A stretch of DNA of 64,000 nt, from assembly GCA_020744225.1 (NCBI GenBank), contig JAGMWG010000018.1, positions 434,001 through 498,000 of the forward strand, written 5' to 3'. Position numbers and translations under genes: made by a program. The stretch comes from Paraphoma chrysanthemicola (Eukaryota > Ascomycota > Dothideomycetes > Pleosporales > Phaeosphaeriaceae). Positions 33,862 to 45,280 of the stretch are shown here, piece after piece. How positions within the stretch are numbered: the first letter of the stretch is position 1; each line of letters starts with the position of its first letter. The notes below the pieces were generated by a model. The model was not told where the DNA came from, did not search any database, and saw only the letters and a program-made list of their open reading frames with translations.

Positions 33862-34482
33862 ATGGTTGGTATCCAGCCGTTCTTTCACCTTATCCCGCTT
33901 ATCTCGCCACTTACCATGCATCTCAACGCGGGCGCAGATCTGTCACGGAGCTCAACTGCTGTGCCCATACTCATGCCGCAGATACATAGTCCGACGGAAG
34001 TTACGATATTTCTGCAAGCGCATCGCACATCCAGCTATTTCGCATCACCCACGGTACCAGCGGCGCCATCGGCACAGGGACCAGACCCTACTGTCAATGC
34101 AGACAAACAACCCAATGCAAAGAATGAGTCTAAAGATATAGTCTTGACCAAGATGAAGCTGGAATATGAATGTCCAGACGATGAAATGACATTTGAGTGC
34201 GATCAGTGCGGTGGAGGGAAGGATCTGGTGCCGTGGAAGACAAGCCAGGAACCTAATGGGATATGTATTGGGGTGAGTCGGCTCTTATTAACTCTCATGG
34301 GGCTTTACTTCATGCATGTCATTTTAAGGCTCGGGTAATGCTGACTTGAGTAGTTTGAGAATGGCATGTGGGAAGGGTGCGAGTGTTTCGAGGAGCCTGA
34401 TTTCGGAATCTATGGCCGTCCGCCGAGACATGAGTATGATAAAGAGTTTCGCGAAGCTCTACAGAAGCAAAGAGCAAAGTAG
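33862..34482 (+). CDS. Small secreted protein with one Cys module
   Basis: Two exons, join(33862..34272,34354..34482), 179 residues from ATG at 33862. The N-terminus FFHLIPLISPLTM is hydrophobic and fits a signal peptide. After a low-complexity segment comes one cysteine module: C in YECPDDEM, then ECDQCGGG, a spacer with W, NGICIG and, across the 81-nt intron, MWEGCECFEEP. The tail is charged. The convergent neighbour (34573-37202, 90 bp away) carries four tandem modules of the same C-x(5-7)-C-x(2-4)-C...C-x(5-9)-C-x-C layout. Likely an extracellular or wall-associated protein; function unknown. Confidence 0.72.
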
Positions 34483-34572
34483 CTGCACTATAACTCCACC
34501 AAATGTATGATACGAGACCCGTCAAAAGCTATGACTCAGCTGACCGAAGAGAAACTGTGCCGACCAGGATTT

Positions 34573-37202
34573 CTAGCCCTCAAGCTTGTTTCTCTTAAGG
34601 TTTCTTCCTTTCGGCTTCTCGGGTATCGCTTGACCGTAAATCCACCATTGCCAGCATCCGTCTACAGTGTTCTCAACCCACGATCCGCCGATATCATCCT
34701 TATTTTCCTTCAAGCAGCCGTCAATAATCTTGTCCAGGTATCTCACACAAGTCTCACCCTTGGGCAATTGGTGCTCATATTTCCCAGGTCGACATTCTGG
34801 CCCTTGCCAAGCTGGCAGCACCGTGATCTCGAAGCCAACATCTTCTCCCCAATTACCGCCAGCATGGCAGTTAACGTCCTTGCTGTGCGAGTCACAAAGC
34901 TGCGGCAGCTTTGTATCGGGATTGATAGTTGTCGTATCGAATAAGTATCGCTTGATTGCACTTCCTCCCCGACCGTTTCTCCCAGCCATATCGCCGCCAT
35001 TATAACAGAACTCGTGAACAGCGGCCTGGAATCCGGCTTTTGGATGCCCGGTTTGGGTTTTCTTGCAATATGGCACGCAAATAGTGCCGGCATAATTCTC
35101 ATCAGGACCTTCAGACGGCTTGCAAACGGGAGGGAACTCCGGATGAGGGACACCGATCTTGTAGGAGTACTTGCCGCAGCCAGGATCGAACGCTCCTCTG
35201 TCTTTCATTGTAGTGCCTTCACGTCCGCCTATCTCCATTAGCAACGCCTTTCTATCATTATCTCGGGTATGCCATAAGCGTACAATTACTGTTCATCTCA
35301 GCGAAGGCTTGCTCGCAGCTTTTGGAGCATCCTTCCGAGCCACCGCCGTACGAAAATTCGAACCAGTAATTTTGAAATGATTTAGAGCTGGGCGGTGGTG
35401 TTCGCTTGCGAGAAATTGGTGGAATGTCAGCGCTGGTGAGCGTCTTTAGGAGAGGCTTATCATCTTGGGTGATTTGTTTACAGAAGGAAGGATAAAGGTT
35501 CTTGAAGAAGACATTGGTGATATCGGTGATATTGCTGCCACATGTAGGCTTGCTTTGAGGTGGAGCCCAAGGAGGGCTATGCTCATTGCTTTCGCCATTG
35601 AGTGTCACATTCTGTACCTCGTTAGTCGATGATCACCAGGAACACTGAGCAGGAGTGCATACATAGAATACGCAGCCCCGGGGAATCGCAGCCCCATGAG
35701 TGACTTTCTGGTACGGCTCGCAGCGGGTGATGGCGGTATTGATCCCATTCATACAGTCGTCCTTGGTGATCTTTGCTTCTTTGGAGCACTTTTGGGAGGA
35801 TGGAGCATTGTTTCGGAATGAAGCCGACAGCCAAAAAGTACTAAAGAGATGAGTGTTGAACTGGTATTCTGGCTGACCTCCTTCTGTGACTATCTTGCCA
35901 TCAATTCTAGAGCAGAACTCCTTCGCGGCAGATTCGACGCTCGGGCTCCCGTCGCGTTCGTGTTGAGGTGCCAGCAGCTCTGAAACTGCGTCATTCCTTT
36001 CTTGGCAAATAGGTTGCTCCTGTGGCTGTAGCTTTTGGTACCATTTTCCTACTTCTTCTGAATTGCTTTGATGCTGCAAACCAAGGAGAAGGGGGTCTTC
36101 TTCAAGGTAACATCCACATCCACTATCACCCTGGGACTTTAAAAGTTAGCAAAAGCCAAAAAGCCGATACGAGAATATTGGCAACTAGTATACCTCTTTG
36201 CAACAGGGTGTCCCCCCTTTACACTTAGAATTATCGTATTCCTCTCCGCCACAGGTTGTGCAGAATGGCAAGTCTTCTGTGCATTTGACTTCGCATTCAC
36301 AGCCTTTGTGCTCCTCGGTGCATTTGTTTTGCTCGTTACCTTTGCACTTGTCGTGTTGGCAATCCGGCCTTTTGTCTTGAGTAGGGCATGATGCTTCACA
36401 GACACAGTCCTTTAAAGTTCCAAGCGTGCATTTTCCTGGTGAAATGCTGTCAGCTAGTGTATGCACTGCTAGCACTGCAACTTACCTTTATCTTCTACGC
36501 AGTCTGGGGCCTCACAAGACGGCTTCTGTGTCGGACATAACTTTTCCCCTTGTTCGCATGCGCAGCCGGCCTTCATGGTCGTACAGAAGCCTAGCTGACC
36601 ACCACAATCCTTGCAAGCGAGCCTCTCACCGGTGCATGCATCGTCATTTGGGTGGCCAGCGACCTCACTCGGAGGATTGAAAATTGCCGCCTCACCACCC
36701 GTGAGGCGGCAAGATACCATGCAACGCCTCCAGCAAACACAACCACAGGAACGATGCTTTCCGGAGATCCCGAGGCGATGGGTGGGAACGTTACAGAGGT
36801 CGTCACGGTGTCGCGAAGATTGGAATACGCTGGGAGAGTCGCTAAAGCATAAGTACCAGTGGGGACTTGCCCACTTTCCGTAGCAGTGGCTGTGACCGTG
36901 GTGATAAACCGTGGAGGTGGTGAGGTGATCGCTGAATCGCCTATGCGCAAAGTCAGAATTGATGTTGTACGACCGTGAGAACTTTTTTCAAGTAACGTAC
37001 ATAGACAATTTGACCCGTCTACGGCCGTTTCCGAACATCGGCCTGTGCCAGTGGCATTGTTGTTGCCACATCCTTCAGCCTGACATGCTTGTAACTGCCC
37101 ACCTAATTGTTCTGGGCAAGCAACTATTAGGCCAATTGCTTGCGCACTGGCGGTCCTTGCGAGTAACTGCGGAAAGAGGAGTGTGCATATCGAGTTTTTC
37201 AT
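34573..37202 (-). CDS. Large secreted Cys-rich protein with four tandem Cys modules
   Basis: Seven exons, complement(join(34573..35228,35284..35611,35663..36130,36194..36435,36486..36667,36718..36940,37001..37202)), 766 residues, in frame throughout. A signal peptide (MKNSICTLLFPQLLARTASA) leads to a small Cys domain (ACPEQLGGQLQACQAEGC, GSNCLC), a Ser/Thr-rich stretch (ITSPPPRFITTVTATATE), then four Cys modules at about 148-290 ending in GCACE, DCVCE, GCECE and GCGCY. A long C-terminal region follows with several Cys pairs and the terminal block CVRYLDKIIDGC...WQWWIYGQ. The architecture resembles large secreted proteins common in plant-associated ascomycetes, some beside chitinase genes; I know no function. 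The exon 5 acceptor could lie 6 nt upstream. Two exon joins (36718/36667 and 36194/36130) are the least certain. Confidence 0.78.
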
Positions 37203-38558
37203 CGTGGACTTGCAGGATCAAGGGGAAATGATAAGTTTGTTGATGTGGCGGGTGCTACGTCAAGTTAAGCATCGCTTGTGCTCAAACATTTAAGTACCCT
37301 CAGATCTCTCCTTATACTTCAAAGATTGGATCTCGGTACTTGCCAGTTTTGGCATCCCGTAGTAGTCGCTATTTTCACATTGCCGCGAGGCTGTATCAAC
37401 TGCGCCCGTATCAAGATCGCGGCGTGGATGTAAGGAACTGGAACAACGCAAGGATTCATGATCCCTCGAAAAAGCACTGTATCGGCACAGTATACTCCTG
37501 ACCGTTACTCTGCTAGGATGGGGATGCTCTCAAGTTTCAGGTGTTTTGCTCGCCGCACGGCACAGTCACGTCGGCCTCCAAAAGTTTATGTTTATGTTGC
37601 AATGAGCTATTTCACCGGCGCTTCTGGGTTGGGGGGGCGAGGCGCTCCGTTCGAGTCTGCTTTGCGAAAAGCTTACGATAATGGTTCTACAGCGAGGAGT
37701 TGTGCGGTGCTGTGCCAATCAGCATGTGGCGCGGCCGGGTCGTTCGACTTCGCCTCGAGAAGGCTCTTGAGACCGTGTCGTGGCGCAGCCATCAGGGCGC
37801 TAAGCTTCAATTGACTCCAATACGTCCCATTACGACTCTCGTTAAGCACCCAGCATGTCGAAATCGGGCAGCAAACTTGTCGTTCCAGTCTCCATGGATT
37901 GTAGCAACAAGCGAGCACCACCTAGGTACCTGGGCATGTTGGGAATCGCGCCGCCGTGCTGCCGCTGGCCATCTCCACACAGACTACACTCCAGGGCTCA
38001 AATCTTTCCTATTTTTAATGGTGAACGTGTCACTTTTTTGTGATTTGAAGCCGCTAAGAGACGTCTAGATCCACGATCCACGATCTTTGAGGACTATGTT
38101 CACTTGCCAGTAGCTACAATGGTCGATGACTAACACAATGATTCATCAGGCCACGTTCGCATCACAGCTATGAAGAGGCCAACCGAACCATGTGTGAGAT
38201 TATGTATAGATATGGCGTAGCCATTTGGATACGCGTTGTCTTCGGTTGACTTTTATCTGAGATTGCTCGAGCCAGGCAAGTACTGCCTGCGTCTGCTAGG
38301 GGCCAATCCTTTGACCAAATGCGCACGAATTGGCAAGGCAGACTGTAATTTGCTCAATCTCGACACGTTTCTCCTCCGCAGCTGGTATTGACGGTTTGAC
38401 ATGATTACATCGTCTGGTTGAAGTTTCATCTTTACTCATGGCAGAAGAAATGGCACAGCCCAAATACCTTAAGTAGCTTGCCTTTGCTCTGATTATCCTG
38501 ATATCACCAGTTATCAAAATACCGTTATTAAAGCTTGTCACTTCTTACTTTTACACTC
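37203..38558. other. Divergent intergenic region, no gene seen
   Basis: 1.36 kb between the Cys-rich gene and the metallopeptidase gene. ORFs (37458-37814, 37700-38068) lack domains. Confidence 0.5.
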
Positions 38559-39963
38559 ATGCTTTTCATCAAGGCAATTAGCGTTGCGGGGCTGATCCTT
38601 CCCTTTCAAGTACATTGCTTGTCAGTATTCGTCCACAAGAGCTGCAGCGACCGGAGCAACTGGAACTCCTACTTCGAAGAATCTCTAAATCATGCGCGAA
38701 GCAGTATCAGGAGACTTGACAGCGCATCTGACACTGACTTCGCCGCTGTTTTCCGGCGGATTTTCCATACCGAAAAGAGCTCCCAAACGGCCGCCTGGGC
38801 AAGAGGTAAGAATCCATATCTCGGCATTTAAATCTTCGTCTCTGATTGTAGTTTTGGACAGATATGATGAAAAGAGTCACTGACCTAACCATCACGACCG
38901 ACCACAAGTCGTCAAATATTCGGATGTATTGTGACAATGGTAATTACGACCACTTCTACAATTGGCTCGCTCTTATCTTGTGGCAGATTCCCGCTTCACG
39001 GCCGTTGCGCATGGGGGTATTACTAAGTACTTGGACAGAGAAAAGTAAGTCATGAGAGCTCATTGACCTTCTTAATTCGACCGTTAGTTGAAGCGCTAGC
39101 ACCAAAGACAGTCTGTTCGGGCAATCAAATTCAGACAACACCGTGCCATTTACGGTACAAAGCTAATTCTCCATCAGTATGATGGTCAGTAAAAATCAAC
39201 CTTCATGCCTCAAGCAACCTTCGGCGGAAGGTCGAACTTACGATCGACCTACGCGGAATAGATCCGATGGCCACAATTCCCACCGCGTTGTCATAACAGT
39301 ATGTAATACATACCTCCCTATTATTACAACTGTGCTGTCTCTTCCTCGCTGGCTATGTGCCCCATCTCCAAATGTCGGATTCTGATTCTGCACTAGATAT
39401 GCGATGCTCTGATGAACGAACCAGATTCGGGGACGTTCCCTCGGCGACTGGAAGACTTCAACGGCAAAGACATGCATGATACGTCGGTTAGTAAGTTGTG
39501 TTGCATCATGTAGGCCTTGTGATACGACTTGCGGACTCACAACGTTTTCATTGTCTCGAACCTACCTGACAAATGTACAGAGGATCTAGACGTTCTGGTG
39601 TCTGCAACAGTACTTCATGAGCTTGTGCATGCTGTATCGCTTGATTCATCAGTAGAACGCCTGGAAATCTTGGATCAGATAGATCCTACCACCGAAGCGC
39701 CCGATAAATATACTGCGTACGGTTGGGACAATATCATCGGAAAAGATGCTGAAACCGCAATCAAAAATGCAGACAATTATGCATACCTCGGCATCTGGGC
39801 GAGCCTTGCAGATTTGGGATACACTCTTCCAAGGCTTTCCGAGGCCACCGACGCGACTTTATTGGCGGAAGCAGAATCGGATGCTCAAAGAGGGATCCTG
39901 AGAAGATACGCAAACATCACGAAACGGTCGCTGATGGGGCGAATGATGAGATTCTTTGCGTAG
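38559..39963 (+). CDS. Secreted HExxH metallopeptidase, lysine-specific endopeptidase/M35-like
   Basis: Proposed six exons, join(38559..38805,38862..38939,38987..39044,39100..39154,39397..39490,39581..39963), 304 residues. The signal peptide is MLFIKAISVAGLILPFQVHC. The catalytic part has SATVLHELVHAVSL (HExxH) and, downstream, YTAYGWDNIIG and NADNYAYLGIWASL, the layout of fungal deuterolysin/aspzincin relatives in which a downstream Asp is the third zinc ligand. The upstream part (FAAVFRRIFHTE, RMYCDN, FTAVAHGG, PFTICDALMNEP) fits the family prodomain-like region. The 242-nt intron 39155-39396 is unusually long for this window and may hide a small exon; the exon 4 borders are the weakest. 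It sits beside two other secreted-protein genes. Confidence 0.72.
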
Positions 39964-40645
39964 AATGAGAGTCAACCCGAGGACCGTAGATCAGTGTTGT
40001 TGGAAGACTGCGTTGCAGCGCCATAGAAGTAGGGGTTTTGGGAGTAAGGACGACTCTAGACAAGTGGCGAAGATGAGGCGAGTGTCATGGAAGATAGTTT
40101 ATGGTGCAAGTAGAGATAAGGGGCAGGATCTCGGTTCGTCTAGGATATCGACATTTGGTAGGATGATTGGATCACGTTTTGACTATGTGAAAGCTCGAGA
40201 TTCAAATTCACTGGACTTGTGCACAACGCTCAATGGGCGCTGACTGCGCAACATGGAGTGAATTTAACACCTGGAAAATAAGCAACTTTCGGTCTACAGG
40301 GATTAATTCGAGTGTAGGTGAGATGAATGAGAGTGCCTCGCAGTCGCACGCAAGGGATGAGCAGCATTATTGTCCTATCGGCGACTTTACGAGGTCAGTA
40401 GGTATGACGAAACTCCACTTATTAGCTTCAAGCACAGCTTAAGCTTAGCATAGCAGTTAACCAACTTCATCTAACATCAAACATTGAGTATTGTCGCATC
40501 CTGTATCGAAACGCCAACGTTCCATTCACCTCTTGAGCCAACGTGGCTTCCAAGAGGATCTTTTTCCTCTTCGCTCTTGGTCCACGTCTTGTCCTGGTCA
40601 TCATGCACAGCAGGGGAGCCTTCAGATTCAGACTCATCCTCGAGG
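39964..40645. other. Intergenic, no gene seen
   Basis: 3' flanks of the metallopeptidase and of the kinase pseudogene, which converge. Confidence 0.5.
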
Positions 40646-42681
40646 TCAGATGCAGTTGCGTACCGTTGTGGTTTGCCAGTGCGTAGTCGTTCGCATGGAG
40701 AAGCTGCGTAGACAGGCTCTAAGATTATTTCGTACTGGTCGTGGTGCGAACGGGAGAAACGGGGTGGTGTCTACCAGGAGGTGTATATATGGGGGTTCGG
40801 CGACCTCGGTAGTGATTGGCTGCTGAAACCGCTGACTGTCACAATCGATATTCGGAGTCATGGTGTTCTGAAGGTGTGAGGTGCAAGTGGGGTCAACTGA
40901 GAGTGCTAATACGTCTGGTAAATTGAGTTGTTGGTCACCTCCGATGAATTGCCCGCCCTCGACTCCGTCGAGCTTTGTTCGCGGTTCTGAGAGACCTCCT
41001 TTTTGGTCGACAAAATGTTGGCGCAGTTGTTCAGTTGCTGAAGTCATTCCGCTGGGTGCTTCTCGGGTTTGTCCTTCACTTCTAAATAGTGGAATATTTC
41101 CAGTCGGAGATAGCTGATGCGTTGCTGACGATGTTGTTTTTGCGTTGTGCGCATGAGACTTGACGGGACCTGGGCCTGCGGCTTCGAGCGGATATAATGA
41201 GCGAAACACATTGGATGCTCCATGCACCTCGTGCGGAGCAACGGGTGAGCCCGCCCTTTGCTCTGGCTTTGAACGTTCTCCATTGGCTTTCAATGATGCT
41301 GGTGATACGCTCCGAGATGAGCGCAAGAGATCTGGAACTACCGTGTCAACGTCTTCGGCTTTGTCATATGTCTGGTAAGAGCCATTAGTGGATGACGTAT
41401 CGTCATTGTGGTCCGAGCAGCAAAGACCTATGAATGCAAATCTCGTTGATGGATCGAGAGTTGCCTCACGTATGCGATCTTCTAGCGTGTGGACAGACCA
41501 TCGCAGGCTCGATTGAGGTTGAAGTAAGTTGGAGATCCATTCACTCGGCAATCGATCACAAGATGGCCCCGAAGTTCCTGAGAGGAGGTTCAGCCATGCT
41601 TGGAAGCCATCGAGATTGGAATGGTAATCCTTGGTCCGAATACCATGGCTGCTAAGGTATAGCTTTATCTCTTTAAGCGTGTGCTGCTTTACCACGGTCC
41701 ACATCTCCAAAAAGACACACCCCAAGGACCACATGTCAGACATGGAACTACGCTCCTTGTATGCCATTACTTCTGGTTAGCAATAGCGAGGCGTGGTGGG
41801 TGGAGCAGTCGAGGTGATGCTATTGTTGAGTTCCGACCAGTCAAGGCACGTCCCGAAGTCAGTCAGGTATACTTGATCATGTTTATTGAGTACATTGGAG
41901 GGCTTAACATCCTTGTGGTGAATCGAGCTATCGTGAAGGTACCCCAGCGCAGAGGCGAGGCATCCAAAGAAGGAACGAAGCAAGGGTTGAGGGTGGGCAC
42001 CGGACTCGCTTTTCTCCAAGAGTGTTTCCAGGTTGCAAAATGCCACTGGAGCCATTACGATGGGCAACATACTTCCTGTCCGTGTAGCTTCCTACGAAGC
42101 TGACCAGGTGCTGGTGAGATAAGCGCTTGAGACTCTCAAACTCTTTGACAAAAGCGCGTAGCACCTCCTTGTCCTTTCGAAATGTCTTCCCTCACAATAT
42201 AACCTTCCGTGCACACTCTCTGTTACTGATTGTAGTGACGACACGGTCAACGAAGCCAAAGCCGCCCTTTCCGAGGTCGCCGAGGCGCTTCAAGGGCACC
42301 TCCGATGGGTCTTGAAAAAGGCCATGATGTGCATGTCGTTCGAGATGAAGGGCCTGAGTGTTATAGACCAAATGTTGCAACTCGAGAGATCTGAGTCGAG
42401 CCGAATGGTCGCACTGTGCCTCGGGGAGTGTGCTCTTCGTGAAAGGAAAGGAAAGATCTGTGATCCCTATTGTCAACGAACGCCTCGATCGCGTTGATCT
42501 GACCAATCTTTCGCAGAACGCTGTATATCCTGGGAATGCGTCTCCATGTCTCTCGGGAACCACGCCTCAACACATCCGAGATTCCCCTGATATCGTCCTC
42601 GGTGATTGTTCTTTTCCAATCGTGTTCGTCGGCTGAGAACCATCGTCGCAGAAGGTCGTCATCATAACCTTGCTGCGCCAT
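40646..42681 (-). pseudogene. Ser/Thr protein kinase, disrupted by stops and frame changes
   Basis: Reading minus-strand frames from ATG at 42681 gives an N-terminal region (ISDVLRRGSRETWRRIPRIY, KIGQINAIEAF), then GDLGKGGFGFVDRVV (glycine loop), SLKRLSHQHLVSFVGSYTD, APVAFCNLETLLE, SALGYLHDSSIHHKDVKPSN (catalytic loop with HKD for HRD), VYLTDFGTCLDW (DFG), TTPRYC, PEVMAYKERSSMSDMWSLGCVFLEM (APE/DxW region) and a long disordered C-terminus. The frame is broken four times: a frame change near 42462-42474, an in-frame TGA at 42192-42194 just before KTFRKDKEVLRAF, a frame change near 42062-42065 between YTDRKYV and IVMAPV, and a TAA at 41777-41779 where the A of the APE motif belongs. None fits an intron, because conserved kinase residues lie tightly on both sides. 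The C-terminal 373 codons are still open. Confidence 0.82.
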
Positions 42682-43671
42682 GAGATGTAAGGGTCACCCA
42701 AGTCGCGCGAAAAAGCTGCATCGTCGCCTGAGGACCAAACCTACGGGGCGGTAGATTCACGTCTAGTGGGAGTGGTGGTGTCGCGCGAAGTTGTGTGTGA
42801 CGAGATTGAGAAGCTCGAGATGTCAAGAGGCGGGGGAGTGCTCAGCCGCTTCTTCAGCCTCGCTCCTGCAGCCTGAGCTCAGCCACAGCCGGCTTGCATG
42901 CCTATGTTTCTACTGAACATTAAGAACTCAAACACATCGTGAGAAAAAGCAACATTGAACATGCGAAGCAGTCACATGATTGTACTGTAAATGTGTTGTT
43001 CGTCGGTTGACGCGGCGAACTACGGACTTGAAGAGTGGGTCAGGCCCACTGAGACATCCAGCCGAGCCTTGCCGTGGGGCTACATCTGTCGTACTCTCTC
43101 CAGCCAGAGCTGCCGATGAGCAACCTCATAAGAAGGACGCGAGGAATGATGAGCGAAGAGAAAAAAGAATATGCACCACAAGCTGTCCGACTCGTCCTGA
43201 GCTACGGTGACAGACACCACACTTCTGCCATGCGATGACATCACCCCTCTAGTGCGGCCCGCCCATCTCGGCCTATTTCTTTAACCCCCATCCCTACCTG
43301 TCCACACATCATCAGGACATGAAGCTTGAAAGGGCAGTTGTGACTCCGCGCCCAGCTTGCAAGCGTGAAAAATCTTATCAGATTGATAAGATCATTTCCT
43401 CACCCTGCATACACGAGTTCATCGCAACCAATCGCTGTTCTCCTGCCGACCAGAGCGACCAATCAAACTCATGACCCTCCAGACGAAGCCATTCACGTGT
43501 AGATGCGTGCTGGGTCGATGTGGGAGTGATGCTTGGTAGTGTACGGAGCGGCGCCGATGACGGAAGAGGTGGGTGCGACATCGAAGGAGCCCATACACTA
43601 TATTAGTTCTTCTCCCGTTCCTCGGAACCAGCACGACTTGATCGAGCAGTACGAAGCAACAAATCGCAATC
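42682..43671. other. Divergent intergenic region, no gene seen
   Basis: 990 bp between the kinase pseudogene and the O-methyltransferase start. Short ORFs only. Confidence 0.5.
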
Positions 43672-45097
43672 ATGGGGTCTATTCAACAGCAAGAGCGAGA
43701 AATCGCAACTTTGAACAGCCTGGCCGACCAGATCAAAGAGCTAGCGGCCAAAATGACCAAAGAGCTAGAAGCCAACAAGATCGAGCCGGTCACACTCGAG
43801 GCTGACAGTCCGATCAAGTACACAAGCCTTCCAGGAGATTTATTTATGAACCGACAGCTTCTCGAAGACGCGCTCAAGGACATGTGGATACTCAGCCAAG
43901 GTCCCAGCGAGAGTGTGTTCAATTACGTGCACATGGCCATCCCGGACGCATCGTGCTTGAACATACTAAACCAGTTCGACTTTTGGAATGCCGTACCAGT
44001 TGGCGGAGAAGTAAGCTTCGAGCAAATTGCGAAGAAAGTGCAGCTGCCACTGGAAGTGGTAAGCAGAGTACTGGACCATGCTGTCACCATGCGCTTCTTT
44101 GCCAAGCCGTCCCCAGCCGCCACCTCAGTGCGACACACGTCTCGCTCTGCTGCACTGGCCAAAGACTCCGGGCTCGTTGCACTTGTTCAAATGGTGCTGG
44201 ACGAGACGGGCCCACCAATGTTCGTTCTTCCCGAAGCACTACGACGCTATTCCCAGGGCAAGCCAGAAATCACAAAGAATATGAAAGAAACCGCATTCAA
44301 GTTGTGCCACTCCGGAGGCGTATGGGGTGATTACGCGAACAGCTGGGACTTCATCGAGAACGACGGTGTTGCTAAGGGCGAGCCTGGGTACGAGAAGCAG
44401 AGCAAGGGCTGGCGGCAGCGAAATTTCGTCAAGTTCATGGCGTACATCAAAGACATGTTCGGCACCGAGGAGATTGTGCACAACGCGGTAGACTGGGCAG
44501 GCGCTGGAGACGTTACGGTCGTTGATGTAAGTTGGTGCGTTGATTTCAGCTTGAGAAGATACTGACCGATAATGACAGCTTGGCGGCTCAGCAGGTCACG
44601 ATGATGCAGTGCTCGCACGCAAGTTCCCCAACCTCAAAATCGTTGTCCAGGATCTTCCAGAAGTCGCACCGGTCTTCGAAAAAGAGTTCCCACAAGAGCT
44701 TCGCAACCGTGTTTCCTTCAAAACTCACAACCTTTTCGACCCGCAGCCAGTCCAAGCGGACATCTACATGCTCAAATGGATTCTACACGACTGGCCTGAT
44801 GTCGAGTCTGTTGCTATTTTGCGCGCTCTCGTTCCTGCCCTCAAGCCCGGCGCCAAGGTTGTATTCATCGACTACGTTGGTAAGCAAGGACCAAGTGAGG
44901 TCGAGTTGCCGAGGAGCATGCAAGGTTATGGCACCGCCACTGATTTGAGAATGATGGCGCTGTTCAATGCGAAGGAGAGACCGGTGGAGGCATGGAAGGA
45001 GATTTTCAAGCAAGCTGATGAGCGGTTTGACGTTAGTGAAGTCAAGGCTGACCCTCTGAGCTTCATGTGTGTCTTGGAAGCTGTGTGGCGAGGATGA
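43672..45097 (+). CDS. SAM-dependent O-methyltransferase (COMT-like)
   Basis: Two exons, join(43672..44526,44579..45097), 457 residues. These fungal enzymes methylate hydroxyl groups of small aromatic metabolites such as polyketides. The N-terminal half is the helical dimerisation domain with a winged helix (EVSFEQIAKKVQLPLEVVSR, VLDHAVTMRFF, HTSRSAALAK). The SAM fold follows: motif I VVDLGGSAGHDDAVLARKFP (about residue 286, across the intron), VVQDLPEVAP, ADIYMLKWILHDWPD with the catalytic His of the LHDW motif (about 353), LKPGAKVVFIDYV, and DLRMMALFNAKERPVEAWKE. The usual G-x-G-x-G loop reads G-G-S-A-G-H. A PTH11-like gene converges with it; no polyketide or peptide synthase is in the window, so it looks like an orphan tailoring enzyme. 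Confidence 0.93.
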
Positions 45098-45280
45098 AGT
45101 GTTATTCTCGAGGCCTGTGATTGGGCACGAGAATGCAAGCCGAGCTGAGCAATCTTTGTTTATTCAGTATCCGAAACTAAATCTAGAGCTCGGGAAGTGC
45201 AAATTGACATGTGGAGAGACCCCTTAGTGTCTCTTTACCGAGATATTTCCATCAGCAACTGTCCCAAGGTGGCCAAACTA

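Noticed and set aside
38296..38541. 81-codon minus-strand ORF before the metallopeptidase
   Set aside because: No motif, overlaps the probable promoter of the secreted metallopeptidase gene.
42440..42480. A 40-nt intron that would explain the first kinase frame change
   Set aside because: A GTCAGA donor and an ACAATAG acceptor exist, but removing it would delete a segment that related kinases keep. The other three lesions have no such option, so a frame change is more likely.
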